From Nostoc sp. 106C (GTDB taxonomy: Bacteria > Cyanobacteriota > Cyanobacteriia > Cyanobacteriales > Nostocaceae), in NCBI RefSeq assembly GCF_002154725.1, contig NZ_MTAW01000166.1:1-60794 (forward strand): 60,794 nt of DNA, read 5' to 3'. The stretch's first letter is position 1; each line of letters opens with the position of its first letter. The notes under the pieces were generated by a model, which saw only the letters and a program-made list of their open reading frames with translations, was not told the origin of the DNA and did no database searches. A program made the translations under genes and the position numbers. Of the stretch, positions 24,963 to 33,409 are shown in pieces.

Positions 24963-26387
24963 TCAATTAATTAATTTTTTAATATTACCGTAGGCGCGGT
25001 AGAAGCCACCACTAGCTGACTCGCGTATTTCTTCGACAAGATAACATTCACCCTCTTGGCGAATATCTTTAGGAAACTGTACTTTCCACTTCGAGTTATA
25101 TCCTGGCGAGATAACGCGCACCCTGAGTTTATTCCCTTCCCGAAAGCACTCAACAATTACTCCTTGAGTTGTATCTGTTGTAGTTTCCACAACTGCGGAG
25201 GGTGCTGCGCCTTCTGCTGCTGGTGCTTTAATAATAGCTGCTTGCGGAATTGTACCCACTTGGGCAGCTTGGATAGCGGCTTCACTAGTATCAATACAAG
25301 CGAGAGAGCCATCGGTGGTGACAATATAAATGCGATTTTCAAAAAACTGCATAGATAAGGCCGAACCGCAACCAGTTCCAAGTTTCCAAAGGCGTTCTCC
25401 TGATTTGTTGAAGCAGTAAATAGAAGAACTATTGTCACCAGCAAACACATACTTCTCATCTAAGGCGGTAGCGCAAGAGTACACAGCAGCATCGCACTTG
25501 TAGACTGGGCCAGCCTCACCCTTTTTACTAAAACAGTAAATCTTTTGGTCGCTTGCACCAGCATAAACGGCTGATGCTTCTTGCCAACCAAATAGTACAC
25601 CGCCGCCAGTCTTTTGATGCCATAGCATCCGACCGTCTTTGTTATCATACATAGTCACACCTTGACTATGACCGTGATAGATACCAACTTCGTCACAACG
25701 TACCATCCAGCCAGAATTACCTTGGCTTAAACGAGTCCACTGCGACTCATCATCATGATCGATGGTGGTGACACCACCGTTCGCATCGGACACTGCTAAT
25801 AAACCGTTTTTGATATCAAGCCAGAAAATATCAACATTTTCATCAATTTCATAAGCAATACGTGGTAATTTCCCCGTGAGATCGTAGACATTGCCGTTAT
25901 CGCAGCCAGCATAAATCCAAATATCATCAGCAACTAAACATTTAACACCATCGGGAAGCTTAAACTGATTGATAACTTGACTTTGGTGATTTAGCGCAAA
26001 AACTTGACCGACTTGATTTCCTACCCAGCAACGATTACTGTCAATAAAAATTCCAAAGGCGGCGGAATTAGAGTTAAATTTCCAGAGGATTGGGGCTTGT
26101 TGTGCTGTCGATGTGGTACTGGTGACTGCGCGCCGTGTAACGGGACGCTTCTGGCGCATACCCATGACAGCATGTTCGTAACCTTTTGCCAGCTTTTCTT
26201 TGATCTTCTTGTTCGCGTCTGCTTTAGCTTTATCTGGGGTGGGGTAAGTTTTAGTTTGAGTCTGTCCTAAGTCGCCAATGCGACCATAGCGGATACTTAC
26301 TTGCGTATCTTTGACGATGACTTCATAAAATTTATGGGAGCTGCCACTAGCCTCTGAAAGCTCAAGATAGGTCTTTTCTTCAGCCAT
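24963..26387 (-). CDS. WGR domain protein with PQQ-like beta-propeller
   Basis: This 474-residue protein has two parts. Residues 1-75 form a WGR domain (KFYEVIVKDTQVSIRYGRIG, then a KAKADANKKIKEKLAKGY helix), the module that in PARPs contacts DNA ends and in bacteria often occurs alone. Residues about 95-385 hold repeated blades such as WVGNQVGQVFALN and VFAGDNSSSIYCFNKSGERL, typical of a quinoprotein/WD-like propeller. A short C-terminal domain (about 410-474) follows. There is no signal peptide, so it should be cytoplasmic. A DNA-linked sensing or scaffold role is possible but not shown. It is separated from the glutaminase gene by 132 bases. Confidence 0.82.
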   Translation of the reverse strand: MAEEKTYLELSEASGSSHKFYEVIVKDTQVSIRYGRIGDLGQTQTKTYPTPDKAKADANKKIKEKLAKGYEHAVMGMRQKRPVTRRAVTSTTSTAQQAPILWKFNSNSAAFGIFIDSNRCWVGNQVGQVFALNHQSQVINQFKLPDGVKCLVADDIWIYAGCDNGNVYDLTGKLPRIAYEIDENVDIFWLDIKNGLLAVSDANGGVTTIDHDDESQWTRLSQGNSGWMVRCDEVGIYHGHSQGVTMYDNKDGRMLWHQKTGGGVLFGWQEASAVYAGASDQKIYCFSKKGEAGPVYKCDAAVYSCATALDEKYVFAGDNSSSIYCFNKSGERLWKLGTGCGSALSMQFFENRIYIVTTDGSLACIDTSEAAIQAAQVGTIPQAAIIKAPAAEGAAPSAVVETTTDTTQGVIVECFREGNKLRVRVISPGYNSKWKVQFPKDIRQEGECYLVEEIRESASGGFYRAYGNIKKLIN

Positions 26388-26519
26388 GATATTTTCTCGT
26401 TAAAACAAAATTTAAAAGTACAGATTCTTACTTTGTTCTAACTGCTACCTTAATTAAATGTCGAACAATGGCGATCGCTTTCAATTAACTGTCATGAGTT
26501 CTATTCGGCTATTACTCTG

Positions 26520-27554
26520 TCACGGATGACTTAAAGCAGGGTTCATCAAACTTGAGCCTTTACTGGAACACTCAAATAGATGTAAACCTAGCTGCTGGGA
26601 AAGTTCTTCACATACCTTAACACCCCGCACACTGTTACCACGTTTATCCAATGGTGGCGAAAATACTGCAATTCCCATCTGATGCGGGACGACGGCTATA
26701 ATTCCGCCACAAACGCCGCTTTTCGCAGGAATACCGACCTTGTAAGCCCATTCACCAGCAAAATTATACATTCCACAAGTGTACATAACACTCAAAATGT
26801 CTTTAATATAACTTTTATGTACTGCTTGTTCGTTCGTAATCGGGTTGATACCTTTGTTAGCTAAAGTCGCCGCCATTACTGCTAAATCACGACAATTTAC
26901 CATTACCGCACACTGCTGGAAGTAGAGATCCAAGGACTCTTCAATATTCTGGTCAATCATGCCAAAGTTGAGCATGAGATGCGCCATTGCGCGGTTGCGA
27001 TGTCCAGTACTGCGTTCTGAGGTGAATACAGAAATATCAACAAATACATCATGTCCGATGTATCGTTTGAACATTTCTAGCATTCGGTTGAGGCGTTCAG
27101 TGGGGCCAGAACCTTTGATTAGACTAGTGGTAGCGATCGCCCCGGCGTTTACCATTGGGTTTAATGGTCGATTTGATTGTTCATCGAGGATAATGGCGTT
27201 GAATGCATCTCCTGTCGGTTCCACGCCTACCCTGGTCAAAACATAATCTCTTCCATGATCTTCAAGGGCCAGTCCGTATGCAAATACTTTGGAAATCGAC
27301 TGAATGGTAAATAGTTGCTCGTAATCCCCAACTTCGTAAATCTGCCCATCTATGGTAACAATGCAGATGCTGAACGAGTCGGGATTTACCTTTGCTAATT
27401 CTGGAATGTAGTTTGTGACTGCACCTTCTTTGAGTAACTTGTACTTGGAATACAAGTCTTCAAGAACATCTGAATAGGGTGATGGGACTGTTTCTAAATC
27501 TCCTTGAGTTGCCATGAGGCTTACAGCTTGTGCTAAAAAATCATACTCGCTCAA
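26520..27554 (-). CDS. glsA: Glutaminase
   Basis: This 344-residue enzyme of the bacterial glutaminase (GlsA, beta-lactamase-like) family hydrolyses L-glutamine to glutamate and ammonia. The nucleophile motif S-x-x-K is visible as QSISK (Ser86, Lys89), with the conserved [29 protein letters not shown] and [13 protein letters not shown] segments. The C-terminus is about 30 residues longer than the usual 310 residues but carries no extra domain. The gene is monocistronic. It is followed upstream by a long AT-rich spacer. Confidence 0.95.
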   Translation of the reverse strand: MSEYDFLAQAVSLMATQGDLETVPSPYSDVLEDLYSKYKLLKEGAVTNYIPELAKVNPDSFSICIVTIDGQIYEVGDYEQLFTIQSISKVFAYGLALEDHGRDYVLTRVGVEPTGDAFNAIILDEQSNRPLNPMVNAGAIATTSLIKGSGPTERLNRMLEMFKRYIGHDVFVDISVFTSERSTGHRNRAMAHLMLNFGMIDQNIEESLDLYFQQCAVMVNCRDLAVMAATLANKGINPITNEQAVHKSYIKDILSVMYTCGMYNFAGEWAYKVGIPAKSGVCGGIIAVVPHQMGIAVFSPPLDKRGNSVRGVKVCEELSQQLGLHLFECSSKGSSLMNPALSHP

Positions 27555-28328
27555 CTACTGTAAGCACAAATGTGATTCTATTTTCTCAATTGGCAAATTA
27601 ATCCACACGTACTTATATTATTTGTCATAATTCTTTTGATATATTTTCTTTACTTGTAAAAAATACTACATACCCTTTTTTCCTCTATAAGCTCTTAGTA
27701 ATACGGTTAGTTTGAGTATCTTATATAACTAATATTTAAATATTATAAAGTTTTTATAATCATTTTCTATGTAGCAATCATAACTTTATGAAGTATTCTT
27801 AAGAATATGTTTTTTTTAGAATAAATAAGCTGTAACTCCTGTTACAAAATACTTAAAAGTAAATACAAAGATTTATTAAAAATAATATTTTTAAGTATTT
27901 ATTCGCAATATCAAAAATATGAAGTTATGAAGTTACTAATTTTTATCTACATGAATATTGGGAGGCAGATAATTACATACAGGTGCGATATTTGGGCAAA
28001 TATTTTCAGGTAGCTGGCTCAATTTCAAGCCTGGAAAATGTTAATTTTTCATAAGAAAAGTTTTACTTATCAATAAAAACGTTACACAGTTGAAATCCGC
28101 ATTTGAAAAAGGTTTGAGGCTTGAAAACAGAATTTAAATTTGCTAAAGTTACCAAGACTTACGCTAAAACCCTGATCCCCAAGCTCATAGGTTCGTGTTA
28201 GTCTGTTGCAGTTATGAACAAAAAGTGAAAGCGGAACGAGTTCGAGTTGTAGGGGTCGTCACTTTACTGTGGTTAAATTCCCACGAACCGTAAAACTTCT
28301 GTTCTACAGTCGCTTTAAAATCGGACGC
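27555..28328. other. AT-rich divergent spacer between glsA and the RlpA-like gene
   Basis: About 770 very AT-rich bases with no coding potential. A 14-bp palindrome, tattcttaagaata (27794-27807), is followed after two bases by eight T residues and could end a short transcript or be an operator. A small hairpin, gtaac-tcct-gttac (27832-27845), follows. No known riboswitch or RNA family was recognised. A GTG at 28269 is in frame with the RlpA-like gene. Confidence 0.4.
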
Positions 28329-29432
28329 ATGAATCAAAGACATTTGTGGACTATTGTCGCCCTGTTTCTGACTGTTTTAGGGATGCCCTCAGTCGGTCGC
28401 ACTCAAAGTACCAAGGGAACTGCGCTTGCTTCCCAACAACCACCAGCAGGTGATGTTGTCAAGGTAGGAGAGTATCAATCCCCAGCAGGGAAACCTACTT
28501 CTGATGCTGCGATCGCAGAAATTCATCCTCACAGCATTGGAGGACGTCAGGCGGCAACCCTTTTTATCCGAAATATTCCTGTTCTTACCTTTCTGAGTTC
28601 TTTACCAGCTGGGAGTGCTGATAGTAAAGTTGGCTCAATTGAAAACTCTGGGGGCGTACAAATGTACGCCCCTCTTGCTAGCAACTCAACCAAGGTGGCA
28701 AGTATTGGAAATATCTCGGATGTGGGTAACCAAATTACTGCGGCTCAAAATGACCCGGTGCAAAAAGCTGGTGTAATAGCAGCGAAAATCAACCAGTTGC
28801 TTCGGGACAATGTGGACGCCAGCCAGATTAAAGTTAGTTGGAAAGGAGGCGGCGAATCGAAAGTTGCCAATCAAGCCCAAAATAAAGCTGCTTCCTCCCA
28901 ACAAAAAGGCGATCGCTATACGATCAAGGTAAATGGCGAAGAATTGGTGGAAATTAATGAGAATACCCGACTAGCAAATCCCACCAATGACCTCGCGCAA
29001 GATGCATTGCAAGCGACTAATCGTATGCGCAGACTCATCGGCAATGCATCTCCCATCAGCGAGATTTCTAATTTACCAGTTCGTTCCACCTTATCAATGC
29101 CAAAGTTGCCCAAAGAGATTGCCATTGGGCCAGTGCGAATTACACTGAGTGGCATCGCTTCCTGGTATGGATATGATGGTTCGAGCAGCCGTACTGCCAG
29201 TGGTAAGAGATTTCATCCAGAAGGAATGACTGCCGCCCATCGGAGCTTACCTTTTGGTACACGAGTTCGTGTGACTAACACCCACAATGGTCGTTCTGTA
29301 GTGGTGTCTATTACCGACCGAGGACCCTACATTCGAGGTCGAATTCTTGACCTTTCTGCTGGTGCAGCTCGAATTTTAGGCATGATGGGCAGTGGCGTTG
29401 CACCTGTGAAGATAGAAGTTTTAGGCAGATAA
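28329..29432 (+). CDS. RlpA-like septal ring lytic transglycosylase family protein
   Basis: This protein of about 367 residues has a signal peptide (MNQRHLWTIVALFLTVLGMP, then SVGRTQ), a long low-complexity middle, and a C-terminal double-psi beta-barrel RlpA domain (IASWYGYDGSSSRTASGKRF, LPFGTRVRVTN, ITDRGPYIRGRILDLS). RlpA proteins cut or bind naked glycan strands of peptidoglycan at division sites. The ATG at 28329 is chosen because the signal peptide begins there; a GTG at 28269 would add 20 residues. There is no SPOR domain. In the middle region a palindromic DNA repeat (28651-28672) has been read in frame as GGVQMYAPL. Confidence 0.88.
   Translation: MNQRHLWTIVALFLTVLGMPSVGRTQSTKGTALASQQPPAGDVVKVGEYQSPAGKPTSDAAIAEIHPHSIGGRQAATLFIRNIPVLTFLSSLPAGSADSKVGSIENSGGVQMYAPLASNSTKVASIGNISDVGNQITAAQNDPVQKAGVIAAKINQLLRDNVDASQIKVSWKGGGESKVANQAQNKAASSQQKGDRYTIKVNGEELVEINENTRLANPTNDLAQDALQATNRMRRLIGNASPISEISNLPVRSTLSMPKLPKEIAIGPVRITLSGIASWYGYDGSSSRTASGKRFHPEGMTAAHRSLPFGTRVRVTNTHNGRSVVVSITDRGPYIRGRILDLSAGAARILGMMGSGVAPVKIEVLGR
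28650..28672. repeat. Palindromic repeat inside the RlpA-like coding region
   Basis: Perfect 9-bp arms ggggcgtac (28651-28659) and gtacgcccc (28664-28672) enclose aaat. This is the form of the short palindromes normally found in cyanobacterial spacers. Here it keeps the frame and encodes part of a low-complexity linker. Confidence 0.75.
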
Positions 29433-29448
29433 AGAGAATCTTCACTGC

Positions 29449-29478
29449 TGACAGTTGATATTCAACCGACAACTGTCA
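29449..29478 (+). terminator. Probable terminator hairpin after the RlpA-like gene
   Basis: The arms tgacagttg (29449-29457) and caactgtca (29470-29478) form a perfect 9-bp stem with a 12-base loop, 17 bases after the stop codon. The T-tract is weak (atttctt). Confidence 0.5.
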
Positions 29479-29614
29479 ATTTCTTACCCGCTTTCAACTC
29501 CCTACGCTCTAGTTTCCAATAGCTATCACTTAATTTCCCCTAGTTCAACATCTCTTCCCCCTATTTCAGATATAAACTAACGGGGGAGGGATCAAGAAAA
29601 ACTAGGGGTATTTT

Positions 29615-31219
29615 GTGCGCCTGCTGACAACAGTTGCAGCTTTAAGCTGCTATTTAACTAAACGCCGCTCGGAAAATAAGTGTGCAGTTCTAGAAGATGT
29701 GGTTCTAGACGAGATGACTAGTTGGGACCAAACTGCTGTCGGTCTAGTACCGACAATGGGAGGGTTACATGAAGGTCATTTAAGCTTGATTCAACGAGCT
29801 AGGCAAGAAAATTCTACGGTGATTGTCAGTATTTTCGTCAATCCGCTGCAATTTTCGCCAAATGAGGATTTTCAACGCTACCCCCGAACTTTAGAGTTAG
29901 ACATGCAACTGTGCGAGCAAGCTGGGGTAGACCTAATTTTTGCGCCCACTCCGGAAGAAATGGGAGTTCCGCAGAAGAGTATACAAGAAGCGAAGGTTAC
30001 ACAAGTAATCCCTCCATCTGCTATGATAACAGGCTTGTGTGGTGGGTCTCGGCAAGGGCACTTCCAAGGTGTGGCCACGATTGTGACCAAGCTTTTCAAC
30101 TTGGTACAGCCTGACCGAGCCTACTTTGGCCAAAAGGACGGTCAGCAACTAGCAATTATTAAACGGCTGGTGGCTGATTTGAATTTTGCGATCGAGATTG
30201 TTGCTTGTCCAACGGTGCGGGAAGCGTCTGGTCTTGCCTTAAGTTCTCGCAATCAATATTTGACTGCAACGGAAAAAGAGCAAGCCGCGGTGTTGTATCG
30301 CGGCTTGCAGCAAGCTGAGGCTATTTTCAAAGCAGGGGTTCGCGACAGCAGCCAGCTGATCGCAGCAGTACAGCAAGAAGTAGCAATGGTCAGTACTGTC
30401 TTAGTGGAATATATTGAATTGGTTGAGCCGACTACATTAATGTCTTTAGTAAAAGTTGAGGAGGAAGGAATGCTCGCGATCGCAGCTCGTCTTGGTTCTA
30501 CACGTTTGATTGACAATATTCTCTTGTGCGATCGCCTACCAATCATCGCCATTGATGGCCCAGCCGGCGCTGGAAAATCTACAGTAGCTCGTCAAGTAGC
30601 GAACAAACTAGGTTTGGTGTATTTAGACACCGGATCTATGTACCGTGCTGTTACTTGGCTGGTACTGCAAAATGACATTGCCATTGACGATGAATGTGCG
30701 ATCGCTGAATTAGCCAGCTCCTGTGAAATCCAACTGACTCCTAGCCAGGATCTACAATCTCCTGTGCAGGTTTGGATTAATGGTATGAATATTACGCAAG
30801 CAATTCGGACTATTGAGGTTACATCAAAAGTATCGGCGATCGCTGCACAGAGCGCTGTACGTAAAGCCTTGGTGAAACAACAACAAAGCTGGGGTAAAAG
30901 AGGTGGTTTAGTAGCTGAAGGCAGAGATATTGGTACCCATGTATTCCCCGATGCTGAAGTAAAAATTTTCTTAACTGCCTCTGTTAGCGAACGTGCTCGC
31001 CGCCGACAGCAAGACTTTAAAAAACAAAACCAGCCTGAAGTTAGTCTAGAGCAGCTGGAACGTGATATTGCTGAACGTGACTGGAAAGATAGCACGCGCA
31101 AAGTTTCACCCTTACAAAAAGCAGCAGATGCGATTGAAATTCAAACTGATGGTCTCAGCGCATCTGAAGTTACAGCCAAAATTGTTACCTATTGCCAACA
31201 GCAATTATCTCAATGGTAA
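29615..31219 (+). CDS. panC/cmk: Bifunctional pantoate--beta-alanine ligase / cytidylate kinase
   Basis: This 534-residue fusion is characteristic of cyanobacteria. The N-terminal part (to about 280) is pantothenate synthetase (PanC), which joins pantoate and beta-alanine with ATP; it shows VPTMGGLHEGHLSLI, the FVNPLQF strand, GGSRQGHFQGVATIVTKLFN and FGQKDGQQ. The C-terminal part (about 305-534) is cytidylate kinase, with P-loop AIDGPAGAGKST, YLDTGSMYRAVTW and VAEGRDIGTHVFP. The protein therefore serves both coenzyme A and pyrimidine nucleotide synthesis. It starts at GTG 29615, with agggg at 29604-29608 as ribosome-binding site. Both halves look intact. Confidence 0.96.
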   Translation: MRLLTTVAALSCYLTKRRSENKCAVLEDVVLDEMTSWDQTAVGLVPTMGGLHEGHLSLIQRARQENSTVIVSIFVNPLQFSPNEDFQRYPRTLELDMQLCEQAGVDLIFAPTPEEMGVPQKSIQEAKVTQVIPPSAMITGLCGGSRQGHFQGVATIVTKLFNLVQPDRAYFGQKDGQQLAIIKRLVADLNFAIEIVACPTVREASGLALSSRNQYLTATEKEQAAVLYRGLQQAEAIFKAGVRDSSQLIAAVQQEVAMVSTVLVEYIELVEPTTLMSLVKVEEEGMLAIAARLGSTRLIDNILLCDRLPIIAIDGPAGAGKSTVARQVANKLGLVYLDTGSMYRAVTWLVLQNDIAIDDECAIAELASSCEIQLTPSQDLQSPVQVWINGMNITQAIRTIEVTSKVSAIAAQSAVRKALVKQQQSWGKRGGLVAEGRDIGTHVFPDAEVKIFLTASVSERARRRQQDFKKQNQPEVSLEQLERDIAERDWKDSTRKVSPLQKAADAIEIQTDGLSASEVTAKIVTYCQQQLSQW

Positions 31220-31909
31220 TTTCTATAATTTTCTGTTACTTGCTGACTTGATGTACAGAGGTGAGTGACTTAGCACCCACTCACCATTCTGAAATTGTAG
31301 ATATTAAAGACTTTACGAAAATTTGTTTTGAATTGCAGCCTTGTGTATTTGAATATTAGCGGATTGTGTCATTAATTCATCTAGCTAAAGACTGATTTTA
31401 AATAATTTAATTTCTAGTTCCAGAGTTAGAAGTTTTATAGTAAGCGAAAAATAAAGTTTAAAATCCAGGTAATGAGAACTATCATCCAATGTCCATTGCC
31501 TCAATTTGATAAAATTATGCCTGTACTCACTAACATAGGATCAATAAAATCCTTAATTTGTCCCTTGTTGACAAATTAATTGTTAAGAGTAGGTTAAATA
31601 GTATTACCCCAGGTATCAGAGCCAAAATATAGGTGCACATCTAGACTTTTGAATTTTGTAAAAACCTGCCGAGATGGTTTTTTGAGTTAGCAAACTTTTT
31701 TTGAAGAATTTTGGAATTCCCCACAGCACTAGAGGGATTTGACTAATTGCAACAGTCCTATGTTTTAATCTTCACTTTGGTAGTAAAATGACGATGTTAA
31801 GTTTTATGTTCCAGCATGAAGGGCATAAAACTTCTCAAAACAAAACCTGTAATTCCTAAGCTTATAAATAGCTTTAAACTGGAAAACGGTAAAGAGAGGA
31901 TTTCACACA
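31220..31909. other. Long spacer and leader of sodB
   Basis: These 690 bases have no coding potential. Hairpin ggtgagtg/cactcacc (31260-31285) lies 41 bases after panC/cmk but lacks T residues. At 31660-31682 aaaaacc and ggttttt form a short A/T-ended hairpin. Nearer sodB is the perfect 10-bp inverted repeat aagttttatg/cataaaactt (31799-31833), 77 bases before the start codon, a candidate operator or leader hairpin. Confidence 0.45.
31799..31833. promoter_or_regulatory. Perfect inverted repeat upstream of sodB
   Basis: The arms aagttttatg (31799-31808) and cataaaactt (31824-31833) are separated by 15 bases. The position, 77 bases before the sodB ATG, suits a regulator site or a 5' UTR hairpin. 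It is not a recognisable Fur box, so no regulator is proposed. Confidence 0.4.
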
Positions 31910-32512
31910 ATGGCATTTCAACAAGCCCCCCTACCCTATGACTTTAATGCTCTAGAGCCATATGGCATGAAAGGTGAGACTTTCGAGTATCACTATGGCA
32001 AGCATCACAAAGCTTATGTAGACAACCTTAATAAGCTCACCGACGGTACAGAATTGGCTGATAAGCCACTAGAAGAAGTCATTAAAGCTTCTTTTAAAGA
32101 TGCTTCTAAGGCGGGAATCTTTAACAACGCTGCTCAAGTTTGGAACCACACCTTTTTCTGGAACTCGCTGAAGCCAGCAGGTGGTGGTCAACCTTCAGGC
32201 GCACTGGCTGATAAGATCGATAAAGATTTTGGTAGCTTCGATAAATTTAAGGAAGAGTTCTCTAACGCTGCTGCAACTCAGTTTGGCAGTGGATGGGCTT
32301 GGTTGATTGATGATGGTGGTACTTTGAAAGTAATCAAGACACCGAATGCAGAAAACCCTTTAGCTTATGGACAGAAGGCACTGTTAACCTTAGATGTTTG
32401 GGAACACGCTTACTATATCGACTACAGAAATGCTCGTCCTGCATTTATCAAGAACTATCTCGATCAGTTAGTCAACTGGGACTTTGCTGCTGAAAATTTA
32501 GCCAAAGCCTAA
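31910..32512 (+). CDS. sodB: Iron superoxide dismutase
   Basis: This 200-residue cytoplasmic enzyme dismutates superoxide. The metal ligands fall in the conserved places: His28 in EYHYGKHH, a second His in VWNHTFFWNSL, and Asp and His in LDVWEHAYYIDY. The pattern AAQVWNHTFFW with GGGQPSG, and no signal peptide, indicates the iron-type cytosolic SOD of cyanobacteria. The ATG follows the ribosome-binding site agagagg. The gene is monocistronic, with a good terminator downstream and a long leader upstream. Confidence 0.96.
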   Translation: MAFQQAPLPYDFNALEPYGMKGETFEYHYGKHHKAYVDNLNKLTDGTELADKPLEEVIKASFKDASKAGIFNNAAQVWNHTFFWNSLKPAGGGQPSGALADKIDKDFGSFDKFKEEFSNAAATQFGSGWAWLIDDGGTLKVIKTPNAENPLAYGQKALLTLDVWEHAYYIDYRNARPAFIKNYLDQLVNWDFAAENLAKA

Positions 32513-32581
32513 CTGCCTACAGGAATAGCTTTTGACAATTTTCTCAAGCTGAAAAAACTTAGTTGGATTTATTCATCTTGC

Positions 32582-32612
32582 AGCAGTCACGGCTACTATC
32601 GTGGCTGCTTTT
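32582..32612 (+). terminator. Rho-independent terminator of sodB
   Basis: The arms agcagtcacg (32582-32591) and cgtggctgct (32600-32609) pair over 10 bp with one G-T wobble around an 8-base loop and run into four T residues, 70 bases after the sodB stop. Confidence 0.8.
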
Positions 32613-32635
32613 GATTTCCTTGACAGATTAACAGC

Positions 32636-32830
32636 CAATACAGTTCAGTTAAGAAAATTCATTGACAACAAAGCTCACAAATAATTACTAAACAAAAAAC
32701 CGAACAATTATTTTGGAGAGGGCTTGGGGGACGCAACCGTCCCCCAATCGGGGGTTTGGGGGATTCTCCCCCAAATCTTAGTTTTTGTCCGACAGATGAG
32801 AACTCTTATCACCTTAACTGAACCGTATTG
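32636..32830. mobile_element. 195-bp MITE with 18-bp inverted ends and a 10-bp target duplication
   Basis: The ends caatacagttcagttaag (32636-32653) and cttaactgaaccgtattg (32813-32830) are inverted with one mismatch in 18. The element is flanked by an exact 10-base direct repeat, gattaacagc (32626-32635 and 32831-32840), the mark of transposition. The interior holds G-rich/C-rich hairpins (around 32727-32777) but no gene, so it is non-autonomous. A second member with the same ends lies at 59847-59927. Confidence 0.88.
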
Positions 32831-32923
32831 GATTAACAGCACAACAGTTCTGTTGAAGAAAAGTGGCCACTTCTAGCTGGCTCATGTATCTTAAAAAGTA
32901 ATCGCATCGAAAATATAAATATT

Positions 32924-33130
32924 ATGGATAGCAAAGAATTAGCTCAATACTTGGAAGCAACAGATAGCATCTCAAAACCTTGGCTGCTAGTGCAACTTCG
33001 GCTCAAAAAACTCCAAGAACGTCAACCTACGCTTTCAGAAGATGCCTATGCCAACGAATTACAAGATATTTACCAAGATTTGATGAATTTAGGCGAATGG
33101 TGGCGCGGCATTGAACATCAGGTATTTTGA
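32924..33130 (+). CDS. Small helical protein of unknown function
   Basis: The gene encodes 68 residues beginning MDSKELAQYLEATDSISKPW, acidic and rich in Leu/Gln, with no membrane helix, signal or cysteine. It ends GEWWRGIEHQVF. I do not recognise a domain; it looks like a conserved small cyanobacterial protein. It stands alone between the MITE and the nuclease-TPR gene. Codon pattern and composition resemble the neighbours, which supports a real gene. Confidence 0.6.
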   Translation: MDSKELAQYLEATDSISKPWLLVQLRLKKLQERQPTLSEDAYANELQDIYQDLMNLGEWWRGIEHQVF

Positions 33131-33409
33131 TTAGTCAATAGTTAAGATATCCGAGATTTAGGAATTGGGCGTACTCTTGAGGGATGTAAGTATACCCTGT
33201 TTTAGCGAATTGCCCTAGCGATCGCAGTTATAATTTTTTCATCTCTTCTAGATCCTTCCTTGCTTACCTTTTTCAGGCTGGCAAGGGAGGATCAATTGCA
33301 ATTAGGGGTACAAACAAGGAGGACAAACGACTATTGATTTCATTTCACGGTTTACGCCGATTTGATATTTTAATAAAATAATCTCATCAAAAGACTCGCA
33401 GAAATATAA

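Noticed and set aside
27794-27817. A palindrome plus T-tract that could be the terminator of a small RNA
   Set aside because: No promoter or conserved RNA could be identified upstream; with a 14-bp palindrome the usable stem is only about 5 bp. Mentioned only as part of the spacer.
27946-28328. A riboswitch upstream of the RlpA-like gene (such genes can carry c-di-AMP riboswitches)
   Set aside because: I could not match the conserved core of that riboswitch in the leader.
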